NCBI RefSeq assembly: GCF_947504105.1
Contig: NZ_CANNGP010000001.1
Span: forward strand, 124,001 to 188,000
Reading direction: 5' to 3'
From: an uncultured Tateyamaria sp.
GTDB lineage: Bacteria > Pseudomonadota > Alphaproteobacteria > Rhodobacterales > Rhodobacteraceae
Length of the DNA: 64,000 bases
Within the stretch, counting starts at the first letter, position 1, and the number at the start of each line of letters is the position of its first letter. Below, in pieces: positions 8,926 through 16,323 of this stretch. Below the pieces are notes generated by a model, which did not search any database, had not been told where the DNA came from, and saw only the letters and a program-made list of their open reading frames with translations. A program made the translations under genes and the position numbers.

Positions 8926-10326
8926 TCATTCGCCCCCCCAGACCCGAGCTAGTTCATCGACATCGAAACTCGGAAGCTTCTCAGGTTCCGGCCCACTCGG
9001 CAAATCGACAACTTTCACCCCAGCGCGCTGCAAACCGTCTCGAATTCGATCAGCTTCCACAAAGTCTTTGTTCCGCCTCGCAGCGTCCCGCATTCGCAAG
9101 AGATCAAACACCGCACCCATTTCACCATCATGGAAACCAGGCACTGAAGCCCAAACCGGAACGCTACCCGACCAAAGACCCAGAAGCTCAAGTCCAAAGC
9201 GCAGCGAATTGACGTCGCCAGCGTTGGCAAGTTGGTGCAGACGGGTGATTGCCTCAGGTGTATTCAAGTCATCTGCAAGTGCATTTTTGGTTACGGGATC
9301 TGGCTCAGATCCTCCAGCGAGACCGACAATGCGATACCACTTCCGCAATGTCTTTTCCGCCTCAGCTCGCTTCTTCTCTGTCCAATCCATCGGCTTGCGG
9401 TAATGCGTTGACAGCATCACAAACCGGATCACCTCCCCGGGCACGCCCTGATCGAGCAAATCCCGAACGGTAAAGAAATTGCCCAAGGACTTGGACATCT
9501 TCTTGCCCTCGACCTGCAGCATTTCGTTGTGCATCCAAAACCGGGCAAACCCGTGACCAGCGCATTTTGACTGCGCAATCTCATTCTCATGGTGGGGAAA
9601 CTGCAAGTCGTTGCCCCCACCGTGAATGTCGAACGTATCACCCAGCAAATCATGCGCCATGGCCGAGCATTCGATATGCCAACCGGGCCGCCCCCGTCCC
9701 CACGGGCTGTCCCACCCGGGCAGCTCGTCATCCGATGGCTTCCACAGCACGAAGTCCATCGGGTCTTCCTTGTAGGGCGCGACCTCGACCCGCGCACCTG
9801 CAATCATGTCATCAACGGATCGACCCGACAGCGCGCCATACTTGTCATACCTGCGCACCCGAAACAGGACATGACCGTCCTTGGCATAGGCAAAGCCTTT
9901 GCCTATCAGATCTTCGATCATGGCAACCATTTGCGCGATGTATTGGGTGGCCCGAGGCTCTTTCGTCGGGCGCAATGCACCCAGCGCATCCATATCCGCG
10001 TGATACCATTCGATGGTCTCGTCCGACCGCTCGGCAACCAGTTCTTCCAACGTGCCCGATGCACCCGCCTCTTTCCGCGCAAGTGCGGTGGCATTGATCT
10101 TGTCATCCACATCTGTGAAGTTTCGCACATAAGTCACTGCATCTTCGCCATAAACATGGCGCAGCAGCCGGAACAAAACATCAAACACAAGCACTGGCCG
10201 CGCATTGCCCAGATGTGCGCGGTCGTAGACCGTGGGACCGCAGACATACATGCGCACATTGTCAGGATCGAGGGGCTCGAACACCTCTTTCCGGCGGGTC
10301 GCAGTGTTATGAAGCTGGATTGTCAT
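8926..10326 (-). CDS. cysS: Cysteinyl-tRNA synthetase
   Basis: The 466-residue class I synthetase has the zinc/active-site start [19 protein letters not shown] (the HIGH variant HLGN), the block [10 protein letters not shown] with a zinc cysteine, [12 protein letters not shown], and the KMSKS motif in [10 protein letters not shown]. It charges tRNA-Cys in the cytoplasm. I start it at 10326 (MTIQLHNT) because the 18 upstream codons are not family-like. The last third, roughly 8926-9420, uses visibly more A/T-ending codons than the first two thirds, a change also seen in gltX. Confidence 0.95.
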   Translation of the reverse strand: MTIQLHNTATRRKEVFEPLDPDNVRMYVCGPTVYDRAHLGNARPVLVFDVLFRLLRHVYGEDAVTYVRNFTDVDDKINATALARKEAGASGTLEELVAERSDETIEWYHADMDALGALRPTKEPRATQYIAQMVAMIEDLIGKGFAYAKDGHVLFRVRRYDKYGALSGRSVDDMIAGARVEVAPYKEDPMDFVLWKPSDDELPGWDSPWGRGRPGWHIECSAMAHDLLGDTFDIHGGGNDLQFPHHENEIAQSKCAGHGFARFWMHNEMLQVEGKKMSKSLGNFFTVRDLLDQGVPGEVIRFVMLSTHYRKPMDWTEKKRAEAEKTLRKWYRIVGLAGGSEPDPVTKNALADDLNTPEAITRLHQLANAGDVNSLRFGLELLGLWSGSVPVWASVPGFHDGEMGAVFDLLRMRDAARRNKDFVEADRIRDGLQRAGVKVVDLPSGPEPEKLPSFDVDELARVWGGE

Positions 10327-10539
10327 GGCAGGGTCTCGCAAGGCATGAATTCGGGCGCAGGGTTGGCGCGGGCCTAGCAATTCTGATCTGTCATGGAAAC
10401 AAAGAACCGGCCCGCTGAAGAAATCAGCAGATAATGCAGCAAATGATGCAGATGGTCCGGGTCATAAACTGTCAGTAACGCGCAGGGGTGACACCGGTCA
10501 ACCCTTGTTTCGGCGCACTGGCCCCGGCACAGTCGGACC

Positions 10540-10896
10540 ATGACACTTGATGACGCAAACCGCATTTGCGCCGCACTCCCCGGCGCGTGGTATCACTCCA
10601 GCGCCGACGGCGGGCTTGAGGCGTGGAAAGTCGGCGACAAGATGTTCGCCTGCTACGGCCACGCGCTCGACGGCATCTCGGTCAAAACCGCAGATGCCGA
10701 AAGCGCCCAATTCTTGATCGAGATCGGGGCTGCCGAAAAAGCAAAATATTTCCACCGCTCTTGGGTTCGTATCCCCTTCGATCACCCGGGGGCTGAGGCG
10801 CTTAAGGACCGCATCCACACCTCCTATGGCATCATCCGCAACAGCCTACCCCAAAAAGCCCAAGCCGAACTCGCCGCCTGGCAAGACGGTACCTGA
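10540..10896 (+). CDS. MmcQ/YjbR family protein
   Basis: The 118-residue protein matches the small YjbR/CyaY-fold family: N-terminal DDANRICAALPGA, a central WKVGDKMFACYG strand pair, and the terminal WVRIPFDHPGAEALKDRIHTSYGII region ending in a helix. Members adopt a double-wing DNA-binding-like fold, but their biological role is mostly unknown. It stands alone, with cysS divergent and a hairpin repeat directly downstream. Confidence 0.82.
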   Translation: MTLDDANRICAALPGAWYHSSADGGLEAWKVGDKMFACYGHALDGISVKTADAESAQFLIEIGAAEKAKYFHRSWVRIPFDHPGAEALKDRIHTSYGIIRNSLPQKAQAELAAWQDGT

Positions 10897-10944
10897 CCTT
10901 CTTCTGGCTTAAAATACCTCGGGGGTCTGGGGGCTGGCCCCCAG
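10897..10944 (+). repeat. Hairpin repeat, family A copy 1
   Basis: A leader (TTCTTCTGGCTTAAAATACC, then TCGGGGG) is followed by a perfect stem CTGGGGGC 10927-10934, TG loop, GCCCCCAG 10937-10944. The layout is shared with the copy at 33973-34019 and in part with 24915-24945. It lies just after the YjbR-like gene and may end its transcript. Confidence 0.6.
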
Positions 10945-11009
10945 TCCATGTGTTGACATCCCCCGCCCCCTCTGACCCCTTGGCGCCAACACATGCCAAG
11001 GAGCCAAAC

Positions 11010-12182
11010 ATGAACCTCTCCCAACGTATGCAAACGCTGACAGGCGGTGGGTCAGATGGCTGGGACGTGTTCATCAAGGCGCGTAAAATGATCGCCGAAG
11101 GCACACCGGTGACAGAGCTGACCATCGGCGAACACGACATCCGCACCGCTGCCCTCATCCTCCAGGATATGCACAAAAGCGCCCTTGGCGGCCATACCGG
11201 CTACGCCATGGTCCCCGGCACGGACACGCTGCGCGACACGGTGGCAAAACGGACCAGCGAACGGACGGGCGTCCCCACAACCCACGACAACGTGCTGATC
11301 ACACCGGGTGGGCAGTCAGCCCTCTTTGCCGCCCACGCAGCGGCCTGCGACCCAGGTGACACGGCGCTCTACCTCGACCCGTACTACGCCACCTATCCCG
11401 GCACGATCCGCGGGGTCTCCGCCATCCCCCACGCGATCCAGACCCGGGCCGAAGACGCCTTCCAGCCCCGCGCTTCAGACATCACCGCGCACGCCCAAAC
11501 TGCCAAAAGCCTGCTGATCAACTCGCCCAACAACCCAACGGGCACGGTCTATTCCCGCGACACGCTTGTCGGCATCGCCAAGGTCTGCATGGACAACGAC
11601 CTGTGGCTGATCTCGGACGAAGTCTATGACACGCAGGTCTGGGAGGGAGAACATATCTCACCCCAGTCTCTGCCTGACATGGCGGAACGCACACTGGTCG
11701 TCGGTTCCATGTCAAAAAGCCACGCCATGACCGGCTCGCGCTGTGGCTGGGTGATCGGACCGGAAAAGGTGATTGCGCACCTGATCACGTTTGCGACACA
11801 CACGACCTATGGCGTGCCCGGGTTCATTCAGGACGCCTCGGTCTTCGCACTGGATCAGGGCCCGAACTTCGAAGCCGAGATTGCCGCACCGTTCAAACGC
11901 CGTCGCGCCATCGCACAACGGGTATTGTCAGGCCAGAACACCATCGGCCTGATCCCGACCCAAGGGGCCATGTACCTGATGCTGGACATCCGTGCGACGG
12001 GAATGACCGGTGACGACTTCGCGAACGCCCTTCTGGACGAACACCACGTAGCTGTCATGCCCGGCGAAAGCTTTGGACAAGCTGCCGCCGGTCACATTCG
12101 GGTCGCCATGACAATTGACGACGCCGACTTTGAACAAGCACTGCACACGCTTACGGCATTTGCCGAAGCCCGCGCAGCCTGA
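11010..12182 (+). CDS. PLP-dependent aminotransferase, class I/II
   Basis: The 390-residue fold-type I aminotransferase has the substrate/PLP motif NSPNNPTGTVYSRDTL near residue 172, LISDEVYDTQVW near 200 and the Schiff-base lysine in SMSKSHAMTGSRCGW near 235. It should move amino groups between an amino acid and a 2-oxo acid; the substrate is not evident. The start at 11010 follows an AAGGAGCC ribosome-binding site; the 20 codons further upstream overlap a hairpin repeat. Its stop is 2 bases from the converging outer-membrane protein gene. Confidence 0.88.
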   Translation: MNLSQRMQTLTGGGSDGWDVFIKARKMIAEGTPVTELTIGEHDIRTAALILQDMHKSALGGHTGYAMVPGTDTLRDTVAKRTSERTGVPTTHDNVLITPGGQSALFAAHAAACDPGDTALYLDPYYATYPGTIRGVSAIPHAIQTRAEDAFQPRASDITAHAQTAKSLLINSPNNPTGTVYSRDTLVGIAKVCMDNDLWLISDEVYDTQVWEGEHISPQSLPDMAERTLVVGSMSKSHAMTGSRCGWVIGPEKVIAHLITFATHTTYGVPGFIQDASVFALDQGPNFEAEIAAPFKRRRAIAQRVLSGQNTIGLIPTQGAMYLMLDIRATGMTGDDFANALLDEHHVAVMPGESFGQAAAGHIRVAMTIDDADFEQALHTLTAFAEARAA

Positions 12183-12184
12183 GA

Positions 12185-12775
12185 TCAGAACCGGATCGAA
12201 CCGCGCACGGTCAGCGTTGTGGCATCCGCATCGACGCCCGAGCCGTCGATGTCGTCAAAGCTGTGCTCCAAAAGCTCCGCCCCAACGGTGTAGCGGTCGT
12301 TGATCTGATACGCGACGCCAATACCATAAAACTCGCCCGTTTCGGACCCGATCGATGTGTCCAGATCGGCGACACCGGCTGTGAAGTACCCCAACGTCCG
12401 ACCGAAATCATAACCGGCCTGCAACTTCAGACGGGCTACGCTATCAACATCGGCCGCACCATTCAGGTCGATATCGGCAAAGTCATAGTCAAGCTCACCG
12501 CCCAGAACGAAAGTGCCGAAGTCATATCGGTACCCGACATGCGCACCATATAGAATATCGTCACCATCGGCATCGCCGGATCCATCAACATCGCCATAGC
12601 CCAACTGCAAACCGGCATAACCACCCGTCCAGTCACCGCCGAAAGTCTGTACAGGCGCGGGGGGCGGGGGTGCGACAGGCGCCGCAGGTTCGGGTGCTGG
12701 GGGCTCCAAGCTGCCAGCAAGGGCCGGGCCAGCCAGGGCCGTTACCAAGCCAATCGCAAAAATGCGCGTCTTCAT
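12185..12775 (-). CDS. Outer-membrane beta-barrel protein (OmpA-like/porin fold)
   Basis: The 196-residue protein has a signal peptide (IFAIGLVTALAGPALA), then a Pro/Ala-rich linker (PPAPEPAAPVAPPPPAP), then alternating strands with Gly/Asp turns and aromatic girdle residues, ending in the C-terminal RGSIRF with final Phe, the classic outer-membrane signature. It resembles small eight-stranded opacity/Omp25-type barrels. The start at 12775 has GGAG about 7 bases upstream. The function is probably structural or a small pore. Confidence 0.85.
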   Translation of the reverse strand: MKTRIFAIGLVTALAGPALAGSLEPPAPEPAAPVAPPPPAPVQTFGGDWTGGYAGLQLGYGDVDGSGDADGDDILYGAHVGYRYDFGTFVLGGELDYDFADIDLNGAADVDSVARLKLQAGYDFGRTLGYFTAGVADLDTSIGSETGEFYGIGVAYQINDRYTVGAELLEHSFDDIDGSGVDADATTLTVRGSIRF

Positions 12776-13160
12776 AAGTCTGCTCCTTTTTTCGTGGCAC
12801 AGCGCGATCACGCGCCGCCCCGTACACAACGGTGCATGACGCGGCACAGTTCCAGTCCTCACCGCTCACAGTGTAGTAACTGCGCATCAGACCGCCCAAA
12901 TCCACGCAAAGTTGCAGTAATAAGCCGCGTGCACAGTGTCGCAAACAGACAAGACAGGCGGCGTTTCGCACGTCAGCGTGACAAAGAGTGACATGTTGAA
13001 ACAAAGGTGACAGGGGGAGTCGCACGCCGTGCAGGGCACCTTTAGCAAGATTTCACTGGTGGCACGTACCATCGGGGCCGAACGCGGCAGAGCCGCGCGT
13101 GGGCGACCCCTATCGTTGTGATCTGACCTCACTCGATACCTCGCCACTTACCCACGGACC
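12776..13160. promoter_or_regulatory. Divergent control region with three GTGACA repeats
   Basis: This 385-base region separates the minus-strand barrel gene from the plus-strand methyltransferase gene. GTGACA occurs three times in the same orientation at 12978-12983, 12988-12993 and 13007-13012, starting 10 and 19 bases apart, about one and two helical turns. This suggests a binding site for a regulator on one DNA face; the protein is unknown. No gene is seen. Confidence 0.4.
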
Positions 13161-14708
13161 ATGCAAATGAACGACCAATCACCCTCTCGCTCTGGCGGCC
13201 GGGCTGCTCGCCGCGCCGCGCGCGCCACCGCCCTCCCCGACCATCTGCGCCCGGTGCGCCCCGGCCTTGAAGGCGGGCGCTACAATCCACTGACCGACGC
13301 AGAGGTTCAGCGCATCCACACGGCTGCACTCAACGCTCTCGAAACCATCGGTCTCGCCGACGCTCCACCGTCAGGTGTGGAGTACCTGACCAATGCAGGC
13401 GCGATCCTGGGCGAAGATGGGCGCATTCGTTTCCCTCGCGCACTTGTCGAAGACACCATTGCGCGCGCGAACAGATCCATCACACTATGCAGCCGCGACG
13501 GCAAGCACGACCTCGGCCTCAGCGGCTCACGCGTCCATTACGGCACGGCGGGTGCGGCTGTGCATATGGTCGATATTGACGGACGGAACTACCGCGACAG
13601 CACAGTGCAGGACCTGCACGACGCGGCGCGTATATGCGATGTGCTCGACAACATTCACTTCTGTCAGCGGCCGATGATTTGCCGTGACATCCCCGACACG
13701 GTCGAGATGGAGTACAACTCGGTCTACGCTTGCGTATCGGGCACAACCAAACATATCGGGACCAGCTTTTCCGAACCGCATTGCGTGGCTCCGGCCGTCG
13801 AAATGCTGCACATGATTGCAGGCGGGGAAGACGCCTGGCGCGCCCGGCCCTTCGTCTCCAATTCGAACTGCTTCGTTGTCCCGCCAATGAAATTCGCGTC
13901 AGAAAGCTGCCAGGTGATGGAAGAATGCATCAAGGCTGGACTGCCCGTCCTGCTCTTGTCGGCAGGAATGAGCGGGGCCACTGCTCCCTCGACCATCGCT
14001 GGCGCAATCGTCCAAGCGGTCGCCGAATGTCTCGCTGGCCTGGTCTATGTCAACGCTGTCAAACCGGGTGCGCCAGCCATTTTCGGCACATGGCCCTTCG
14101 GCCTTGACCTGCGCACGGGGGCCATGTCGATCGGATCAGGCGAACAAGCGCTGCTCACGGCGGGCTGCGCACAAATGCACCGCTTCTATGACCTACCGGG
14201 TGGGGCCGCCGCCGGGGCGTCCGACAGCAAGATGCCCGACATGCAGGCCGGATGGGAACAGATGTGTTCCAACGTCATGGCGGGCCTGTCTGGACTGAAC
14301 ATGGTGTATGAAGCGGCGGGCATGCATGCCTCGCTTCTGGGCTTCTGCCACGAAAGCCTGATCCTGAGCGATGACATCATCGGCCAGGCCCTGCGCTGCA
14401 CGCGTGGGATCGAGGTGACAGATGAAACGCTGGCTCTCGACCAGATGGCCGATGTCTGCATGAATGGCCCCGGCCACTATCTTGGCACGGAACAGACCCT
14501 CTCGCGGATGCAATCCGATTGCGTCTATCCCAGTTTCGGCGACCGCACATCGCCCAAGGAATGGGCAGAGCTGGGCAAACCGGATCTATTGGAAAAGGCC
14601 ACCGCCCGCAAAATAGACATCCTTGTGACACGCCCCGCAGCAGGCTTTGCCAAGGATTTGGACGTGGATATCCGGAACAGGTTCAACATCCACCTTCCGC
14701 CATACTGA
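13161..14708 (+). CDS. Trimethylamine methyltransferase (MttB) superfamily, non-pyrrolysine
   Basis: The 515-residue protein belongs to the MttB superfamily: a TIM barrel with GTAGAAVHMVD near residue 135, HIGTSFSEPHCVAPAVEM near 200, GTWPFGLDLRTGAMSIGSGE near 315 and the C-terminal NRFNIHLPPY. No in-frame TAG is present, so it lacks pyrrolysine. Studied non-Pyl relatives demethylate quaternary amines such as glycine betaine onto a corrinoid protein. No corrinoid protein, methyltransferase or transporter partner is adjacent, so the substrate is open. Starts at 13161 and 13167 are both possible; neither has a strong ribosome-binding site. Confidence 0.85.
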   Translation: MQMNDQSPSRSGGRAARRAARATALPDHLRPVRPGLEGGRYNPLTDAEVQRIHTAALNALETIGLADAPPSGVEYLTNAGAILGEDGRIRFPRALVEDTIARANRSITLCSRDGKHDLGLSGSRVHYGTAGAAVHMVDIDGRNYRDSTVQDLHDAARICDVLDNIHFCQRPMICRDIPDTVEMEYNSVYACVSGTTKHIGTSFSEPHCVAPAVEMLHMIAGGEDAWRARPFVSNSNCFVVPPMKFASESCQVMEECIKAGLPVLLLSAGMSGATAPSTIAGAIVQAVAECLAGLVYVNAVKPGAPAIFGTWPFGLDLRTGAMSIGSGEQALLTAGCAQMHRFYDLPGGAAAGASDSKMPDMQAGWEQMCSNVMAGLSGLNMVYEAAGMHASLLGFCHESLILSDDIIGQALRCTRGIEVTDETLALDQMADVCMNGPGHYLGTEQTLSRMQSDCVYPSFGDRTSPKEWAELGKPDLLEKATARKIDILVTRPAAGFAKDLDVDIRNRFNIHLPPY

Positions 14709-14741
14709 CGCGGTCACACGCCGAACCCAAACTCATCAAAC

Positions 14742-14771
14742 ATCCCTCCGATTCACAGCCGGGGGGATTTT
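14742..14771 (+). terminator. Terminator after the MttB-family gene
   Basis: ATCCCTCC 14742-14749 pairs with GGGGGGAT 14761-14768 (one G-U pair), followed by TTTT. It lies 33 bases after the stop. Confidence 0.6.
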
Positions 14772-15058
14772 GCCCAAACGAGGTCATATGACGCCCCGCG
14801 CCAATATGCGTATCCGGTGATCACCGTACGTTGCTTCAAAGCCTACCTGAGCGCCCGTCCCCGGTGCACAGGGGGCGTGCAGAGTGTGGCGCCCTGTCAC
14901 CGAGCTTAATCTTCATGAAAACAAGGGGAATCCAAGTGCAAATCCTTCACCGCCCTACCTCAACAAAATGAGGCCCGGCCCCTGGGGGGAGACCGGACCT
15001 CACACCCCCACCATTCACCACGCGGACAATGACACGCGGCAAAAGTCGGGTGTTCTGG
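14772..15058. other. Intergenic region with strong secondary structure
   Basis: No gene is seen. A long stem is possible between CGGTG/ACAGGG (14862-14873) and CCCTGT/CACCG (14892-14902), followed by AAGGGGAA (14923-14930) and TGCAAATC. These weakly recall a cobalamin riboswitch, but no plus-strand gene follows and the right-hand part is the EF-hand terminator. Confidence 0.35.
14965..15002 (-). terminator. Terminator of the EF-hand gene
   Basis: On the minus strand, TGAGG-T-CCGG and CCGG-G-CCTCA pair around a short loop and are followed by TTTTGTTG. It sits about 57 bases after the EF-hand stop codon. Confidence 0.7.
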
Positions 15059-15307
15059 TTAGCCGTCGGTTGGCGGCATCAGACCCGCTTCTTGAGCAGC
15101 GGCCACTTCATCAGCGTCCAGAGCGCCATCGGCGTTCAGGTCCATCGCGGTGAAAACATCTGACGTTACATCGGGAAAGCTTGCTTGAACTTCATCGATG
15201 GTCAGTACGCCATCCCCATTCGTATCAAGTTCTGCTGCGCCTTGGCCCATGGCAAAGGCAGGAATGGTCAGCGCGGCTACGAATGTCAAAGAAGCAATCT
15301 TAGTCAT
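15059..15307 (-). CDS. Secreted EF-hand protein
   Basis: The 82-residue protein has a signal peptide (TKIASLTFVAALTIPAFAMG) and two canonical EF-hand calcium loops: DTNGDGVLTIDE and DLNADGALDADE, each with Asp at 1, 3, 5, Gly at 6 and Glu at 12. It therefore should bind calcium outside the cytoplasm. I start it at 15307, with GGAG about 8 bases upstream; the longer frame reading back to 15514 crosses the divergent sigma-factor region. It is divergent from a sigma factor gene, which may or may not be a functional link. Confidence 0.85.
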   Translation of the reverse strand: MTKIASLTFVAALTIPAFAMGQGAAELDTNGDGVLTIDEVQASFPDVTSDVFTAMDLNADGALDADEVAAAQEAGLMPPTDG

Positions 15308-15513
15308 TAGGTGAACTCCTATTGAGTTGGTTGTTGAGGGGCCGTTTCCGGCGCCCTCACTGTACATGAGCACAAATTGCGCCAATACATCCCCGCCTTC
15401 ACACCCAAGGCCCCAATCGCGCGACCGCCTGCCGATCGGGGTCGTTACAATGCGCGGCGGACTGCCCAAAAAGGGCGCACAAAAGAGATCGGCGAAAACC
15501 CCCGGGCTGTTCA

Positions 15514-16011
15514 ATGGATTTGGGAAAGCCCAGCCTCATACACATGACACAGCACATCACTCCCCGCCGCCTGGTGTCGCTTATCCCCTTGTTGACAAGG
15601 CGCGCCCGCAGGCTGGCCCGCAGTCGCGCCGAAGCCGAAGATCTGGTGCAGGACACGCTGCTCAGCCTCTGTCAGCGGTTGCATGACGGCAGCCGGGTCG
15701 ACGATCTGCCTGCTTACGCGATGCGGATGCTGTCCAACCGTGCGCGCCGTGGCTTGCGGGTGCAGGCCACGGATGAATTGGAGGATGATCACGCTCTGAC
15801 AGAGCCTGACGCACTTCTACGCCTCGATTGTGCCGACACGCTTGCCGCGATTGCAAAGCTACCAAAAGCACAGCGTCAGCTAATGGATCTGGTGGTGGCT
15901 GGGGAAACCTCGCCCCGCGCGCTCTCGAACGCCACAGGCCTACCGCTTGGCACTGTCATGTCACGTCTGGCCCGGGCACGGGCAAAGCTGCGGTTTGTTT
16001 TGTCTGACTAA
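15514..16011 (+). CDS. RNA polymerase sigma factor, ECF-like
   Basis: The protein has region 2 (LARSRAEAEDLVQDTLLSLC, the DxxQD-like core for -10 binding) and region 4 (PKAQRQLMDLVVAGETSPRALSNATGLPLGTVMSRLARAR helix-turn-helix, residues about 115-155). It should direct RNA polymerase to a specific promoter set. The start is uncertain: 15514 gives 165 residues, 15544 (MTQHITPRR) gives 155 and looks more family-like, but neither has a good ribosome-binding site. No anti-sigma gene follows; the divergent neighbour is a secreted EF-hand protein. Confidence 0.85.
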   Translation: MDLGKPSLIHMTQHITPRRLVSLIPLLTRRARRLARSRAEAEDLVQDTLLSLCQRLHDGSRVDDLPAYAMRMLSNRARRGLRVQATDELEDDHALTEPDALLRLDCADTLAAIAKLPKAQRQLMDLVVAGETSPRALSNATGLPLGTVMSRLARARAKLRFVLSD

Positions 16012-16323
16012 GAACCTGAACCATCCCCGCTTTGAAGGGGCGGTGGGTGGGCGAATTTGCAAAGCAAAGAGCGCACTCCACCGCAAAGAAAAAAGGGGGA
16101 CCAAAAGGCCCCCCTGTGAGTTTCGCCGTTCAGGCTCAATATGTTAACCGCCCGGTACTTTTCTGCCTGCGGCCTGAACGTCGTTAGGGGCGAGCGCACC
16201 CGCCCCGTGTAAAGGTGGGAAGGACTAAAGTCGCGCCCCACCCTATTCTGTCTTCGTCGGGAGCCAGACCAGACGAACCGGTCCAGCCCCCTCGCGCCCC
16301 TTCCCCGGGGTGCGTAACTTGGC
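16012..16323 (-). other. Structured region after nrdJ, possible small RNA
   Basis: No coding gene. On the minus strand from about 16206 to 16089 three stems follow each other: GGGGCG/CGCCCC (16187-16206), a 9-bp CGTTCAGGC/GCCTGAACG stem (16127-16135 with 16172-16180), and the terminator at 16089-16114. This could be the nrdJ 3' untranslated region or a separate RNA of about 120 nt. Confidence 0.35.
16089..16114 (-). terminator. Rho-independent terminator, minus strand
   Basis: On the minus strand GGGGG and CC pair with GG and CCCCC around TTTT, followed by a run of six T. It is the first clear terminator after nrdJ, about 210 bases past its stop. Confidence 0.75.

Noticed and set aside
13161-14708. 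Pyrrolysine-containing trimethylamine methyltransferase
   Set aside because: The reading frame contains no in-frame TAG codon.
14958-15002. 3' half of a cobalamin riboswitch (GGAGACC element)
   Set aside because: Explained better as the rho-independent terminator of the EF-hand gene on the minus strand, with a perfect interrupted stem and U-run.
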